From Epiperipatus broadwayi (taxonomy: Eukaryota; Onychophora; Udeonychophora; Euonychophora; Peripatidae), in NCBI GenBank assembly GCA_028023455.1, contig JAQFVV010000003.1, positions 332,001 through 396,000 of the forward strand: 64,000 nucleotides of DNA, in the 5' to 3' direction. Within the stretch, counting starts at the first letter, position 1. Every line of letters starts with the position of its first letter. The translations under genes and the position numbers were made by a program. The notes beneath the pieces were generated by a model. The model saw nothing but the letters and a program-made list of their open reading frames with translations, had not been told where the DNA came from and made no database searches. Of this stretch, positions 35,731-48,455 are shown piece after piece.

Positions 35731-38642
35731 AGGTTGTATAATTGATATAATATACATCTTTATACCAACTTCAGTAACTTCAACTTGTTTTAAACTAGGA
35801 TTTATGATAGACATGATGTAACCTGCAGAGATTATTTTTATACAATAAATATAATTCATAATGTAAAATAATAAAACAGCTTATAAATAGTTCATTATAG
35901 AGCAACAGCCTTTCAAGTATTTTGTTTAGAGGAGCAGTTAAAGAAAATATAATATTCACCAAACTTGACAAAAGTTGGGTGGTGAGGATTTGAGTGTTAT
36001 TATTCTCAAGATAAGAATAGCTAGATTACCATTTATCAAACAATATTAAATGGTTATCTAGTTTAGTATGAAATAGCTATCTGAAAGAAAAATATAAAGT
36101 CTATAGAGATCTAGTTTATTTGGTAATGATAGGCCAGATAAATGAATATATTTCCACACTGTGTAAACTTTTATTTATAATGTCTTTTTATTTTTATAAT
36201 TAAAACACTAATTTTAAGACTGTCACATTTTTAATATAGTATAATAAATATAACACCATATTTGAGAATGTTATAGTGAATTTGAGATCAATTATTATTA
36301 AAGTGATCTATAGACAAAAATATAAGCTTTAAATCATTTCTTGCAGGGTAAAAACATTTTACGAATATTTCTATAAAAAATAGTGAAGAGAAAGATAATA
36401 AAATACATATTGATAAGAATTTTATTTTTTATTTTTGTTTTGTTTCTTGCTACTGATAATAATTAAATGTGCATTTATCTGGAATAAAAAAGTAACTACA
36501 ACTACTTGAAAAAATATCCAAGTGCCCTCCAGATTTAAATATTATAGTTGCAGAGACAAAAACAATAAACTAATACACCACAAAAGACTTATATGTAGTA
36601 TAATTATATATTTGGTCATGGCGGTTAAATATATATTCTATAATATGTTAAAAAAAATTTTTTATTAGACTATATTAAATGAGTTTTCTTCTTGATGTTA
36701 AACTATAAAGCCTTAGCTAAAAGTTTTATATTATTAATTAAAATAATTTACTTAGAACATTTAAATATTAATTACTTAAGAAATAATAATTAGATTATTT
36801 ACTGTTTGATTTTAAAATCCCAGTTGATAGTTTAGATCTGAAAGGAATTAGTTTAAAGTCTATTATGTTTCAGATATAGGCAGTTAATAAAAATTTTTTA
36901 TTCTATAAAATATAGTTATTTAAGTATTGTAAGGATTTTTGTTTGTTAGTTTTAAAACACATGGTTTTAAAATAATAATTTATAAAATGTTAGTTTATAT
37001 CAGAGTTATTTAAAGCCAGAATTTAGACATACTGATATTAAATATGATTAATTGGGATAAATTTCAACTTAAGTAAGTTTTAAATTAACTATGTTTTAGA
37101 TAGGCAAAGAGTCAACTCTATTTCCTTTAGAATAATGGATATATCTAATATATATGTGTGTAAATATTGGTGCATGAGTTTGAGTGAGTGGAACATTTAG
37201 AAGAGAATTATTAGAGGTTATATTGTTAAAGTGGGTACTTTTAAATAAAGACAATTTTAAAGAGACTCTGGAAATGAAATAAAAAGTATATATCTGAATG
37301 GAAAGTATATAATTTAAAAATGTAAGTAAAATTTTTTATTAGAATTAAATAAACCATTTATTTAATAATTAAATAGCAATTAATAAAGATCATTATCAGT
37401 CAAGACATCATGTGAAAAGCTAATCTATATTAAAAATTACAAGGTCAAGTTAATTAATTATGAAAGTTAAAATTATGCTAGTAATTTAAATATCCCACCT
37501 TTCTATTTAAATAGGATTGGTTGAACTGGTCATCTGATAATAATTGCAGAAAACATAAATGCACAGGTATTTAGATTTAAAAAAAAACAAGAAATAATTT
37601 AGCATCTGTTGAAATTATTTTAAAATTATTGATTTTATTGATTGGATTTTGATTCACTATTCTAAATTGGTTTAAAAAGTTTTTAATTGATTTTTCTTTT
37701 ATCATTTCAAATGTCTGAATAAAACCATTAAAAGTTATCCATTGCAATATTATCCTAAGGTGTATGTTTAGCCAGCTTATCAAGTAATAAATCAAAGAAA
37801 AATACCAAAAATCCTATTAACTGTTAAAGGAAGCCAATGGAGACTGACTACATATTGAAAGCAAATGTTTATTTTGTTCTTACTCTAAAATCATTAATTT
37901 GAAATTTGGCTGTAATAATTTCATTTATTAATGAAGCACTTATTTCATATTTGACAAAACTCTGACTTAAAGATGAATAATTGATGAATAATTTTATGAA
38001 AGACAATCACTCTTAAATGATTTTGGAAATACATATAAAAGTCATTATAATGTGTCAAATTAAAAATATTGTAATAAATTACCATAGAAGCATTGATTAT
38101 AGAAATGCTAAAAAACTGCAATGATTTGGGATTGTATCATATAATTTTAAAGAAAGAAAAAGTCATAAGAATCAGCTTCTTTAATATTTTGGAAAAAAAG
38201 TTTCACTCATTTAATTTTTTAGTAATACAGATAAGCTAACATTAAATTAATATAAATATTTATTTTGAATTCATCTGCCTATTCATTTAAAATATATTAC
38301 TTTACCTTAAAAAAGATGAAATGATTTAAACTTATGTCATACTTAATATTATTAAAATGTGTGAATTTTATAATATGGAATATTACCAAGAACTGCTATT
38401 ACTTAGTATCCTCTATCTGCTTGTATTTCCTTGAATTTGTACTTTAATTATAAATCTCATTCAAAAAAAGTTCCTGTTCTTAATTATGATATGTATATGG
38501 TTTTTCTTGTATTGAAGTATTTTTTTTTAAAGAAGACAAAAAAGCATTTGAATGAAAAGAGATTGATTTTATTATAAGTTAAAAAGAACGTAAAAACCTT
38601 AATCTAAATAATAAAACAAAATTACTTAGTGTATATATATAT

Positions 38643-38865
<223 letters not shown>

Positions 38866-38876
38866 TAGATATATGT

Positions 38877-39170
38877 TCACTAGAGGAAACTTACCAATAG
38901 CACCAATCAAGCTTTAATTTATAAGTGCTGAAAAAGAAAGAATTCAAAATCTCAATCGGAATGTTTTCATCCCCAGACCAATTGGTTTTAAACTTATGTC
39001 TCACCTCAATGAGAGGCTAGGACTTCAGACATTAGATGTAAAATACCAACTCAAAAGTCAGCACTTATCTAATACATTACTATTAATTTGAAAATCTGAA
39101 TTTTTAGGGTACTTAAATGTCTTCAAATCCAACAATTCAAACCAAATAGTTATATGGGTCTGAAATCTGA
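38877..39170 (-). repeat. Inverted copy of the ~400-bp unit (family C)
   Basis: The reverse complement of this segment matches the direct copies that follow. Shared text includes CTTATAAATTAAAGCTTGAT, GAGATTTTGAATTC and CAAATTAATAGTAATGTATT. It stands head-to-head with the direct array across about 45 bp. Confidence 0.8.
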
Positions 39171-39214
39171 TCAAAATATTAATAAAAACAAATCACAAAT
39201 AGCCATAAGCTCGA

Positions 39215-40320
39215 AAATAATTGGTTGGGGAATGAGGACATTCCCATAGAGATTTTGAATTCTTTCTTTTTTGATACTTATAAATAAAATGTTGATTGGA
39301 GCTATTGATATGCTCCCTCTAGTGAAGATTTTACTACAAGCTTAAAGCAAGTTATGCTATTTATGATTTGTTTTTATTAATATTATAAGGGTACCCTTGA
39401 GGCAGGTTTTGGCAATTTTATATTGCTGAGGCTATTAATATATGGTGAAACTGAACAGAGTTCAGACCCACATAGCTATTTGGTTTGAATGGCTGAATTT
39501 GAAGACATTTACATGCCCAAAAATTTTCAGATTTTCAAATTAATAGTAATGTATTAGATAAGTGTGACGTATGAGTTGGTATTTTAGATCTAGTGTCTAA
39601 AGTCTTAGCCTTTCACTGAGGTGAGTCATAAGCTTGACACCAATGATAGAGATTTTGAATTCTCTTTTCTTTTGGCATTTATAAATTAAAGCTTGATTGG
39701 AGCTATTGGTAAGCTCCCTCTAGTGAACATTTTAGTACAAGCTTAAAGCAAGTTATCCTATTTGTGATTTTTTTATTAATATTATAAGTGTACCCTTGAT
39801 GCAGGCTTTGTGATGTTATATTGCTGAGGCTATTAATATATAGTGAAATTGAACAGAGTTCAGATCCATATAGCTATTTGGTTTGAATGGCTGGATTTGA
39901 AGACATTTACGTGCCTGAAATATTGAGATTTTCAAATTAATCATAATGTATTAGATAAGTGCTCACTTTTGAGTTGATATTTTAGATCTAGTATCTGAAG
40001 TGCTAGCTCCTCATTGAGGTGAACCATAAGCTTGAAACCAATTGATTTGGGGATGGGGACACTGATAGAGATTTTGAATTCTTTCTCTTTCAGCACTTAC
40101 AAATTAAAGCTTGAGTGGAGCTATTGGTAAGCTCCATCTAGTAAATATTTTTGTACAAACTTAAAGCAAGTTATGCTATTTTATTAATATTATAAGTGTA
40201 CCCTTGAGGCAGGCTTTGGTGATATAATATTGGTGAGGCTATTAATATATGGAGAAACTAAGTTTTGATCCACATAGTTACTTGGTTTGAATGGTTGGAT
40301 TTGAAGACATTTATATTCTT
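39215..40320 (+). repeat. Tandem array of a ~400-bp unit (family C), about 2.7 copies
   Basis: ATAGAGATTTTGAATTC begins at 39246, 39646 and 40065, giving periods of 400 and 419 bp. Each unit carries GGAGCTATTGGTAAGCTCC (an internal palindrome-like motif), AGCTTAAAGCAAGTTAT and GTACCCTTGAGGCAG. The third copy stops near 40320. No ORF is conserved. This is a small satellite-like array or a locally amplified element. Confidence 0.85.
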
Positions 40321-40329
40321 ACCCCTATG

Positions 40330-41205
40330 GCTCTTTTACTATAGCATATATCATATATAAGAACCATCAAACATCATATGATAACCATTTTTTTTTAACA
40401 TAATAATATATCTCTCATCCACTACTCTCAACATTTTATTGCAACAATCTAATATACAATTCCAAAACTTTTGATAAAGAATAATAATGTTTCTTAGGTT
40501 TTATTTATTGCCACTTTACTTTTCAAAATAATTTCTTTGGCGAAATCAATTTCTTTTGACCATTGTTTATAATAACAAGACCTCAGGGTTCTTTATTAAA
40601 TATTTCTTGTGATAAAAATTTCACTTTTTATTTTTATTTATGAATTATTATTTAATGAATGGCATCCTAGTAGAAATATGAGGAGACATACTCTTACATC
40701 TAAGATAATGGATATCTAATTTACAATAATAATAAATTTAAAAGAAAATATTTTAGTTAAAATAAAAGACATAGAAACATATAATTTAGAATAAAATAAT
40801 AATCTACTGGGATAAAATTTGATGACCAAGGGTGGATAAAGGATTTTATGGCCACTCAGGATATTCTTTTAACAACTCATGCCAAATCTTTCTTATAAAT
40901 TTAAAATAAATAATTTAAGCTTAAAATTTACAATGGATAATCAAATACAATCCTATGAGTAAGCAAATAATAATTTTATCACAAAAGAAGTCTTCTTTTA
41001 ATAATTGCACATGCATTAAAGTGATCACTTAAAATTTAAAAAAAAAGTGAATCTTTTATTTCTTAGATGCATTCTTATCATCTGTAGACCATTCTAATAA
41101 AGTGATTATTAACTTTAATTTTTATATTCATGTATTTTCAATGATCAAAATAAAATACATTCGCATTATTGATTATAATTATAAATTTATTAAATGCACA
41201 TTGAT
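40330..41205. other. AT-rich non-coding stretch
   Basis: No gene, family repeat or microsatellite of note. Confidence 0.55.
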
Positions 41206-41207
41206 TA

Positions 41208-41390
41208 CGTAAGTAATATTTACTGAGGCTATAACCTCGATAATATGCATATAAAATGCAATAGTAGGGACCTCTACAGGTGTTTTAACCACAAGCTTTC
41301 TTCCATAGCATAAGCTTGTGGTTAAAACACCTGTAGAGGTCCCTACTATTGCATTTTATATGCATATTAGCCTCACTAAATATTAATTAT
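41208..41390. repeat. Perfect 57-bp-arm palindrome (hairpin)
   Basis: The arm 41242-41298 is an exact reverse complement of 41312-41368, with a 13-nt loop at 41299-41311. Beyond a 10-11-nt insertion on the left, the arms continue through GAGGCT/AGCCTC and an imperfect TAATATTTA segment, so the whole structure is about 180 bp. The arms contain GTAGGGACCTCTACAGG and TTTTAACCACAAGCTT. Such identity implies a recent fold-back insertion or inverted duplication, or a selected RNA hairpin. No protein is encoded. Confidence 0.92.
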
Positions 41391-41394
41391 TGAT

Positions 41395-43056
41395 TATATA
41401 ATGTTAAAATTTGATGTCACATGTGATTGATATTAAAATTATATTCAAATTTAACAATAAAATATAACATTTATTTAAGCAATACAAACAATCAAATAAA
41501 CAACAATTTTGGAAATCTACAATCTTCAAAGTAAGCTATTTAATCAGTATGTCACACAACTTTACTGCACATAAACCATACATTGTAAAAGTTTACAGTG
41601 TTTATATACAAATTAAATGATAATTCACTATAGTGAATTTGTATGACTCATAAAATCTTTTAATTAAATATGGGCATTATTAAAGAAGTTCTACATTTTT
41701 ACATAACAATCATAATATGGCATTGTCCCAACAATGAATATATATAATTACTAAGCATCTCTTATAAATACAGAGAAGAATCAATGCTAGAAATAATATA
41801 TAATATTTATTTAGGCTTATAAATACCATTTTAAATTTTTAAATAAATAATTATGAGTTTTATGTTCTGTAATACTAGCAAAGCATGGCAAGACAGATTT
41901 AAACAACAGAACAATCTTTAACATACAATCAGAGTGTACAAAATTCCAACCAAACAAAATATGATTATTTTTCAAAAACAAATAATATAAATTGTCAAAA
42001 ATAATAAAGTCATAGTTGTACACCATACAATATATATGATATAATAAATCTAGGAAAAAAAAATATATAAGTCAATGAACCTAATGATGGATAAAATCCA
42101 AGAATCATCTACATTGTGAGGGCAAACAAATATGCTAGGACTTTTGTCTCTAAACACATGGTAAAAAGAACAATGAACCATGAGAGTTAGCAGAAATAAT
42201 AAAAGGTTACCTTAAATAAAGCATTTATGTTAAATACAAATGTAAAAAAATATATCTCACAAAAAATACTACAATAAGAGAGAGGTAAGTCACAATCTCT
42301 TGGAAAGTATAATGGCAAGATAAGCATAAACAACAAAACAAAAAAGAGATAATGCTCAATCTCCTAATAAATATTATAATAATTAACTGATGCATAATAC
42401 TGATAAAAAGATTATTTGCAAATCTGTTCTAATAAAACATGGTCTGAAATAAACAATAATATAAGAATGTACATCTTCACTGGTTATGCATAAACATATT
42501 CATTTAAATAGATAAACACTGGTTATACATAAACATATTCATTTAACTAGATAAATTCTCATGATAGGGCAAAGCAATATTTTAAAATAATGTATTATAA
42601 ATAGCAAATATTCTGAGAATTTCTGGATATTATAGTTGATAAATAATGTATAAAAATATCACACACGTGTATGTTATAAATAAGTAAAATACATAACAAA
42701 TTACACAAGCATAAAATTAAAATTTAAAATATACCCAGTTTATCAAAATTCAAATAATTAAATGTTCTTCACCCTAGAGGTTTCATCAGTCATCAGAATA
42801 TAGTTCTGCAAACATAAACAATTTTCTCCACTTATTGAGAAAATTTAAAACTAAATGTAAGACATTCAAACATGATTCTGTAAGCAAAGATTTCTTGACA
42901 ATATAAGCACACAAATATATTAATGGCTATTCACTTTCAAAAAAATATTGTTCACTATGGTGTTGACAATTTCTGGGATAACATTCATTTATGTAAAATA
43001 TAATTTAATAATAAGGTCTAAATTCATAGTATAATACTACTAATAACAATGAACCA
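41395..43056. other. AT-rich non-coding stretch with a short tandem repeat
   Basis: A 39-bp direct duplication starting CACTGGTTATGCATAAACAT lies at 42478-42516 and 42517-42555 with two or three mismatches. The 69-aa minus-strand ORF at 41817 has no motif. Nothing else is recognised. Confidence 0.55.
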
Positions 43057-45900
43057 CATCATCATCATCAATATTTATCAATCCACTGCAGGATGAAAAT
43101 CTCTCCAAGTTCAATCCCTCTTCTCTGATCTTTAGCTTCTCTTATTCACATTACCCCTGCATATTTTCTTATTTCATCCATCTCATATGTGGTCTGTTTC
43201 TGGGTCTTTTACAATCTCTTAAAATCCATTTTAAGATTTCAATTGTCTATCTATTATCACCTCTTCTAGCAATATGTCCAGCCCAACTCCACTTGTCTTT
43301 TACTTCTTTCAATGAGGTCAGTAATACCTGTTTGTTCTCTTACCTATATACTGCATTTTCAGTCTTTTCTTGTTATTCCTAACATGCATCTCTCCATATT
43401 TCTTTGAGTAGTATGGAGTCTCTGTATTGCTCTTTTATTAAGTGTCAAAATCTTGGATCCATAAGTAATAATTGGTAAAAACACATTTATTAAAAACTTT
43501 CTTTTCAACACATAGGTATATTTAATTTTAGTATCAAGTGATTTCTATCAAAAGCACTCCAACCAAGTTTAATTCTATGATTAATTTTATGCATTATGTT
43601 TCTATCTGTATTAATAATCTGACCAAGATATTTGATGCTGTTATCATCTTCTAACTCATCATAATCAATTTTTATTTTCATATTTTAAGAAAAATGATTG
43701 AATGTTACTTTAGTTTTTTTAACATTTATTTTTAGTTGCATTTTCCTAATTTCATCTGATAACTTCTGCAAAATTTCCTGCAGTTCTAAAGCATTATTTT
43801 CAAAAACAACTACATCATCTTTAAAATCTAAATGACTTAAATAATCTCTATTTACTTTCACTCCTTTAGTTTCCCACTTTAATCCACAAATTAATTCTTA
43901 CAACACTGCTGTAAAAAGTTTTGAAAATATTGAGTTACCCTGTCTTACACTCTTGTCAATGTTGCCTTTCTAAAATTATTATGTAATCTAATGGTTACTG
44001 TTGCATTTTATAAATATTCTTTAAAATAAGTCATCATTTTTATAAATATTCTTCAAAATATGACAATATCCTGGATCTATACCTCAATGATCCAATGCTT
44101 TAACCACTGAAGAAATGTTCATAGAATCAAATACCTTTTCATAATCTACAAATCCAAAGCATAATGCCAACTGCTATTCATTTGTCATTTTTATAACTTC
44201 TCTCAATACCTGGATATGATCTACTGTACTAATGGCACTTTTAAATCCAGCTTGTTCTCTTAGACGATGGAAATCCAATGTTCTCTGTAGATTAGTTGTA
44301 ATTATCTTAGGAAAAATCCTGTATAAAACTGATAAAAGGCTGATAGGTCCATAATTTTTAATATCCTATTTATCACCTTTTTTAAATATTAATATTAATA
44401 CTGCATTCTTTCAATCATCTGGTACATCTTTATTATTTAGACATTTGGTATATAACTTTGCTAAAAAAAATTCTATTTTTTCACCTCTTCTTTTAATATA
44501 ACAAATATAATTCCATCATTACCTGAAGCTTTTCTTATTTTCATAAATTTAATTCCATTTCTCACTTTTTCATTTAAAATTCTGGGCAATTCAGAAGATA
44601 TAATAGATATAGAAGATACTTGTTCTTATTACTATATAATTCATGATAGAAGTTTTCTACCCATTTCATGATGTCATTTCTGTTCTTGGTAATAATTCCA
44701 TCTTTTTTCATATTGCAGATATAAATTTCTTATGAATACCAAAATATCATTTCACACTCATGAGACTTTTATTATCTTCTATAGTTTTCCTTGCTAGTTC
44801 CAATTATACTTTCTTATATTATTTTCAATTCTTTTCAACACCATTTTACAAAATTTGAGGCATTCAATCCTTTTTAATGCATCTTCATATTTTTTTTCTT
44901 CATAAATTCTCTAGTCTCAGTAGAAATTTTATTGATGAATTGCTGCTTTTTTCTACTAGCTATCTTTGCTGCAGTTTTTAAAAATGTATCAGTTATTTTC
45001 TTATTACTTTCATTCAATTCTGAATCATATTCAGAATCTACTAATACTTGAAACTGATTTGTAAGTTCTAATTTAAATTCATTAGAATATTTCTGAAGAT
45101 TAGGAATATCAATTGTAAATATTTTTTTTTCTTAATAATTTTTTGTCTCTTTAGTTTTGCATTAACACATATCTTACATTTTACTAATCAATGATTAATT
45201 CCTGCATTAAATTTATTAAGAACATTACAATCTTGAAATATGTATTTTCTGTTAGTCAAAATGTAATCCAATTCTGTTGTACCTTCATTTGGATACTTCC
45301 ATGTCTATTTTCTTTTAACATTTTTTTCAAAAAAAGAATTCATAATATAAAGTTTTTCTTTTTTTGCAAACTCCACAAGTCTGTGTCCTCTCTCATTTCT
45401 ATTGCCATAACCAAAATTACTTATAGCACTTTCATCTTTCATTTGTTTACCAATTCTATCATTAAAGTCTTTAATAACAATTTTAAAATGTTGTTTACTC
45501 TGATAAAAAGCCTTTTGTATATCCCTATAAAAATCTTCTACTACTTCATCACTATGAGAACTTGTTGGGACATAAACCTGAATTATCTACATTTGGTATC
45601 TGCTATTAAATTAATAGCTAATCTTGCCACTCTGTCCAATACACCATCAATCCCCATGATGTTGTTCTTCTGTCTTTATTTGTAATGAATCCTATTCCAT
45701 TTGTATTTTCAACATTTGTGTCTTTATAGTAGAGTGCATGTCCACTTTTTAAATTAATTGTCTCTTCATTTTTTCTTCTAACTTCATCAAGTCCAATAAT
45801 GTCCCATTTAATATAAGATAGTTCTTTTTCTAATTCTTGCAATCTTCATTCACTTGAATGTGAGCTAAAGTTGTAAGTATCTAAATAAAAAATTGTCATC
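43057..45900 (-). pseudogene. RTE-clade LINE, long but inactive copy
   Basis: On the minus strand the copy begins with an AP endonuclease: DTYNFSSHSSE near 45880, then RLQELEKELSYIKWDIIGLDEVRRK at 45842-45760, typical of insect RTE proteins. The reverse transcriptase follows at about 44.7-43.8 kb, with RPISLL-like text near 44360. The catalytic FADD box is changed to FKDD near 43820. The C-terminal region is at about 43.6-43.1 kb. The 3' end is (TGA)n, seen as ATCATCATCATC at 43057, as expected for RTE tails. Many frameshifts and stops, including a Trp-to-stop after HSSE, make it dead. Length is close to a full RTE of about 3 kb. Confidence 0.85.
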
Positions 45901-45909
45901 AAATGGTAG

Positions 45910-46870
45910 CCTGTGTCTACATATATAAAGCAGGATTATTTCTTTTACAATGCAGATATGACTGCTTCAGTTATTCTGTCTTGACATAGTTAACTAATAA
46001 TAACAATGACTTTTTAAGTAATAAATCCATTACAATGATATAATATTACCATACATATATAAGTTTTGAAGCAATAATTTTCAAACCAAAGAGTAAATTA
46101 ATAATTTTTATTTTAATAAACTTGGAAGATATTCTCCTATATTTATCCTGTATTAAACATAGGTTAAAATATTCATGAGTGAACATCTTTTACTCTCAAG
46201 CAAATAAAATAAACAAATAATTATTATATGTAATTAAAATGTCATTTCAAAATTAATACTCTACAATCCAGAATTAAAGTAGTTTTCTCATTATAAAAAT
46301 AATTATCCTGGAGAAAGCCATTGTTAAAATGTGATTGTCTTGAAATAAGTGGATTGCAAAAAGACAGTGCTGAAGACAAAACATTTCAGACTTTTGATAA
46401 ATGTATGACTCTTTCAGCATTTTTTAAATTTTTAAACAAAGTCAATGAAAATATTAAAAACTGTTATAAATATTAAAAAAACATAAGTGTAACATTTCTA
46501 ATATTGTCATCCAAAAGATATTAAATTGATAATAAAATTTACTGTAAATAAATAAATTGGTAATCAATAAAGGTTTTTACATTAGTGAGGTAAAAATTGC
46601 CAAAACATGTTAATTCTGCATAATTGCAATTCAGTAGTTGTAGAAAAATAACTATTTAGTCTTTCCATCATGTTTTTCTTTTTTTAATAATGTAGATTTC
46701 AGATTTCCCAGTAGAATTAACTTAAAGTTTTGATGTCTGAATTAGAACTTATTTAAGGATATATTATTTTAAGAAAATTGACATTTTTAAATCACATATT
46801 GAGCTTCTTTATTGAAGTTTAAAAACTGAATTGCATCCAGAAAAAATGGCAAAAATAGAAACTCATTGAC
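45910..46870. other. AT-rich non-coding stretch
   Basis: No gene or repeat family is recognised between the RTE copy and the hAT element. Confidence 0.55.
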
Positions 46871-46875
46871 ATAGT

Positions 46876-47207
46876 GTCTAGACCAGGGGTCACCAAACTT
46901 TTTTGATCATAGACCTCTATTTTTTTTTATAATCTCCATCGACTCCCAAAAAGTAATTTTCAGTTAATTAAAATAAAACTATCTATTAGGTACTGTGTTT
47001 GTACATTTATTTTATGATTTTAAACATTTATTAAAGTAATTTTACATTGTGTAACAATAGTTTTATGAAAAATATGTGTGATTTGCATATTAAGAATTGT
47101 TTTTCTTTCAACCGCCAATAGACACCCTGGCTCATATCAACCCCTACTTTTGTTAATTAGACCCCTGGGGGTCTATATAGACCACTCTGGTGACCTCTGG
47201 TCTAGAC
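46876..47207. mobile_element. Non-autonomous hAT element (MITE) with 8-bp target duplication
   Basis: The element spans 46884-47199 (316 bp). It starts CAGGGGTCACCAAAC and ends with the imperfect complement CTCTGGTGACCTCTG. GTCTAGAC at 46876-46883 and 47200-47207 is a perfect 8-bp duplication. The subterminal text 'ATAGACCTCTATT' near the left and 'GGGGTCTATATAGACC' near the right is partly mirrored. There is no transposase. It differs from the element at 23 kb in its subterminal region, so it is another subfamily of the same kind. Confidence 0.9.
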
Positions 47208-47209
47208 TC

Positions 47210-48010
47210 TCTAATTAAAATATTTTAACTAAGATGATTATTCATAAAATTAAAACTTTTACAATAAAATAAAAATATTACAGAATAAAATTACATTATT
47301 TTGAAAGAAATATTAATTTAAATTGTTTTTTATAACACTTTTATACCTTATTAATTAAATTAGAAGATCTCCAGAATACCTATTTTAAATTAAAGATATT
47401 TAAGAATATTTAAGCATTATGCAGAAGAAAATGAAATCAAATTTAAAAATGCAAACACACTCATATATTTGAAAATTTGTAATCTATAATAATAATAAAT
47501 TAAGAGAGCTTAACTTCATTTTTACTGAATTAATCTTTATAATGATTAGCATGAATAAAACATAGTTTTATTAACTCAAATAAAAATGCATTCTTATAAA
47601 CAAGCAAATTAAAGAATAATTCCTAACATTAAAGATTTAAACTTAGCTATTATTACAATTTAATTTAAACATTGAATTTTAATATACTAGAAGCTATGTG
47701 ATAATAACTTTAGTTTTTAATAGCTTTCAACATTAACTAATTATTATACAGGAAAACATCTTCCCAATTTAAACTATTGGAAGTTGCTTATAACTACAGA
47801 TGGGTTTAAACCAATACAATAAAATTATTAAAAATGATTTTTAAAATTATTAAGACTTATAAGAACTGCTTATAATGGCATAAAATTACTTAGCCTTTAA
47901 CTATAGAACCCTGATAATATTAACTTAAAATAAAATTAATATATTTAATTTTTATATATAATTAGACAAATTAGATGGGTGTAAATTTAGATTTACTAGT
48001 AAAACTAAAG
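47210..48010. other. AT-rich non-coding stretch
   Basis: No gene or repeat family is recognised. Confidence 0.55.
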
Positions 48011-48012
48011 TG

Positions 48013-48455
48013 TACAATATATATTAGAAGGGTCTTGAACACAACTTTCAAATTACCTACAGCTATCCATTCAATCTTATACAATTGATACACATGATAA
48101 CATATATGTGAAAAAAACTTCAATATACATATTTTGTGCTGAAACAGCAGTCATCAGTTGGTCTATATTATCATCTCCTACACATATATGCAATCAATGC
48201 TCAGTTTATATTAAGATGGCAAATCTTCAAACTTTAATTGACAAGTTTGAATCTTCTCCAACCTCTAACTCTTTCAACATTCATATCATTGAAAATCCAA
48301 GGATAGAATGCTCAAAGCTATTGTTATTGCTGATGTTATTGTCATACCTATATTTACTTGTCACTCTGACCACTCATATGTAGAAACTTAATATGTTTAT
48401 TTAAATATACCAAAAAGGGGTGGGCAAAATGAAGGCTGAATATGTAATATTTAAA
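48013..48455 (-). mobile_element. Long-inverted-repeat element family A, copy in inverse orientation
   Basis: The reverse complement of this segment matches 49905-50345 along most of its length. It starts at the outer end ATTAGAAGGGTCTTGAAC and passes through AATATACATATTTTGTGCTG. It ends at GGCTGAATATGTAATATTTA, mirroring ATTACATATTCAGCC near 49937-49951. It is followed directly by the 5'-truncated RTE. Its 91-aa plus-strand ORF is accidental. Confidence 0.7.

Larger units (their letters stand above)
33450..38630. other. AT-rich non-coding region
   Basis: No gene is recognised. Two tRNA-like relics are listed separately. Short ORFs at 33638-33841 and 37577-37795 on the minus strand lack motifs. 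Confidence 0.55.

Noticed and set aside
39215-40320. CRISPR-like array
   Set aside because: The repeats are ~400 bp and contiguous without unique spacers, and the sequence is clearly eukaryotic.
45191-45685. 164-aa plus-strand ORF
   Set aside because: It is the antisense shadow of the RTE endonuclease region on the minus strand.
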